Shown here in pieces: positions 62,900 through 64,000 of a stretch of 64,000 nucleotides of DNA. This DNA comes from Ensifer adhaerens (GTDB lineage Bacteria; Pseudomonadota; Alphaproteobacteria; Rhizobiales; Rhizobiaceae), in the NCBI RefSeq assembly GCF_002007205.1, contig NZ_LAZS01000008.1:310001-374000 (forward strand), written 5' to 3'. How positions within the stretch are numbered: position 1 is the first letter of the stretch; each line of letters begins with the position of its first letter. Position numbers and translations under genes: made by a program. The notes beneath the pieces were generated by a model. The model was not told the origin of the DNA. It saw only the letters and a program-made list of their open reading frames with translations, and made no database searches.

Positions 62900-63610
62900 C
62901 TATTTCGTAGCCGGCTCCAGGGACTTCAGCGCAGCCGATCTCCTGCCGCCCTGCATCTTCCGGAACAGGAAGAAGTAGAGCTTGATGTACTGCCCGACGA
63001 GAATGGCGTTGAGGATCGTGCCTTCGCGGATGAACTTGACCTCGGCGAGGAAGAGCAGACCGATACAGGCCGACAGAACGAGCAGCGTACAGTCGAAGCC
63101 GGTCTTGATGTTGCCCCACTTCCAGCCGGTGCGCTTGAAGATCGTATTGACGAACATGTCGATCGGCATCAGCACGAGATTGGCGCGGATCATCAGGAAC
63201 AGGCCGAAGGCGAGCGCCGCATCGGCAAAGACCAACAGCGCGACCCTGAGCGGATAGGCGTCGAGCTTGATGAACTCGGTGAGGCCGAGGTTGAAGTCGA
63301 GGAACACTGCCAGCACGAAGGCCGGGATCAGCGACGCGAAGTTCTTGAGCTTGAAGTCCTTCGGCAGGACCAGATAGGTCAGGAACAGCATGATCAGTTC
63401 GAGCATGAAGTTGTAGGTGCCCTGGCTGAACGGCGGATAGACCAGCGTCATCGTCCGCGTCAGGCTGCTCTGGGGTGAGATGCCGATGCCTGCCCGGATC
63501 GCCAGGCTGACACCGAAGGTCAGCACATAGATGCCGACGACATACATGATCCAGCGCCGCGTCAGGCTGCCGGTATCGACGATCTCGGCTTCCGCCGCAT
63601 TGTGTTCCAT
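62900..63610 (-). CDS. YczE/YyaS/YitT-type membrane protein
   Basis: The 236-residue protein has five to six membrane segments and begins its first helix with RRWIMYVVGIYVLTFGVSLA, followed by GIGISPQSSLTRTM. Later MIRANLVLMPIDMFVNTIF resembles the YczE/YitT family. The family has no settled function; transport has been proposed. GGGAGGAA precedes the ATG at 63610. It stands alone, with terminators on both sides. Confidence 0.75.
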   Translation of the reverse strand: MEHNAAEAEIVDTGSLTRRWIMYVVGIYVLTFGVSLAIRAGIGISPQSSLTRTMTLVYPPFSQGTYNFMLELIMLFLTYLVLPKDFKLKNFASLIPAFVLAVFLDFNLGLTEFIKLDAYPLRVALLVFADAALAFGLFLMIRANLVLMPIDMFVNTIFKRTGWKWGNIKTGFDCTLLVLSACIGLLFLAEVKFIREGTILNAILVGQYIKLYFFLFRKMQGGRRSAALKSLEPATK

Positions 63611-63733
63611 TGTTTCCTCCCTCGAAACTTAAGCGGGTTTCCTTCCCCCGCCTGCCCATCGCCCCCTCAGCGATGCGCTTTTGAAATCTCCCGGCATCTC
63701 CGCCCATTGTCGGGGCGGCACGCCACATTTCAG

Positions 63734-63761
63734 GCAGGCGGGCGCCGCAACGCCCGCCTGC
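63734..63761 (-). terminator. Hairpin downstream of the partial gene
   Basis: A perfect 11-bp stem pairs GCAGGCGGGCG (63734-63744) with CGCCCGCCTGC (63751-63761) around a 6-base loop, 17 bases after the stop of the minus-strand gene. No U-tract follows on that strand. Confidence 0.5.
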
Positions 63762-63777
63762 TCTTTCTCAACCGGCT

Positions 63778-64000
63778 CTAGGCCATGAAGCGGAAGCGAT
63801 GCAACGAGATGAACAGGCTGAGCAGCTTGTTGACCACCGGTTCGCCTTCGTTGTGGTTGCCGAGCGCTTCGAGTGCCGTATCGATCGCAGCGGCGCTGGC
63901 CGTCAGTTGCTCGACGCTCATGTTCGCCATGACCCCGTAGATCTCGAGCGGCATGACGGCTTTCTCCACCCTGTTTTCGGTGACGATGCAGGCGCCGGCA
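63778..64000 (-). CDS. Hypothetical protein, C-terminal part (cut by window edge)
   Basis: The frame ending at 63778 stays open to position 64000. The visible GTG at 63969 and ATG at 63954 may therefore be internal codons of a longer gene. The last 58 residues contain a helical segment (MSVEQLTASAAAIDTALEAL) and end in FISLHRFRFMA. No family was recognised. If the ATG at 63954 is the true start, the product is a 58-residue protein. Confidence 0.45.
   Translation of the reverse strand, partial: AGACIVTENRVEKAVMPLEIYGVMANMSVEQLTASAAAIDTALEALGNHNEGEPVVNKLLSLFISLHRFRFMA

Overview
The window reads as a gene-dense, high-GC alphaproteobacterial replicon of the Rhizobiaceae, most likely Ensifer/Sinorhizobium. 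This is inferred from a LeuB-type protein that looks very close to rhizobial LeuB, from a rhizobial-style intergenic palindrome, and from the abundance of ABC importers and catabolic operons. No rRNA, tRNA, CRISPR array, transposase, integrase or replication gene was seen. No gene-free stretch exceeds 300 bases. Such content suits a secondary replicon (chromid or megaplasmid), but the sequence does not prove that.

Layout. 1-5789: an aromatic block, catBCA-benABC on the minus strand with divergent catR; benzoate (or anthranilate) goes to catechol and then through the ortho pathway to the 3-oxoadipate enol-lactone. 5782-11620: an unusual minus-strand set of LacI regulator, di-iron membrane hydroxylase, Rieske ferredoxin, orphan sugar-type binding protein, FAD ferredoxin reductase and TIM-barrel sugar isomerase-like protein. 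11781-18347: single genes (GST, aminotransferase with XRE-cupin regulator, membrane adenylate cyclase, exported metallo-hydrolase with LysR, DUF427). 18513-21101: a type V autotransporter.

21310-32685: a plus-strand operon with its own GntR regulator, aldehyde dehydrogenase, SDR, a complete dipeptide-type ABC importer, amidase, a small ACT-like protein and LeuB, closed by a strong terminator. 32772-44886: a sugar or sugar-acid regulon built around a GntR regulator with three copies of one operator. The minus arm has an RbsABC-type importer, two SDRs, a UxuA-like protein, an SMP-30 lactonase, a mutarotase and an FAH hydrolase. The plus arm has UxuA and an RraA-like protein. The enzyme set fits a non-phosphorylating oxidative route ending in a diketo-acid hydrolase.

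44917-48654: a sulfur module (Lrp regulator, cysteine desulfurase-like enzyme, persulfide dioxygenase-like enzyme, TauE exporter) that could take cysteine sulfur to exported sulfite. 48875-52161: SLAC1/TehA channel, GlxA-type regulator and a cytosine-deaminase-like amidohydrolase. 52178-58315: RpiR regulator, polyamine-type ABC importer and a DmpA/BapA-family peptidase. 58346-61402: AraC regulator and HpaBC-type flavin monooxygenase. 61573-64000: a GAF-GGDEF-PilZ-like c-di-GMP protein, a YczE/YitT-type membrane protein and a gene cut by the window edge.

A recurring feature is a strong hairpin just after each of the four solute-binding-protein genes that have a downstream same-strand gene. All functional calls come from reading motifs by eye; none was checked against a database.
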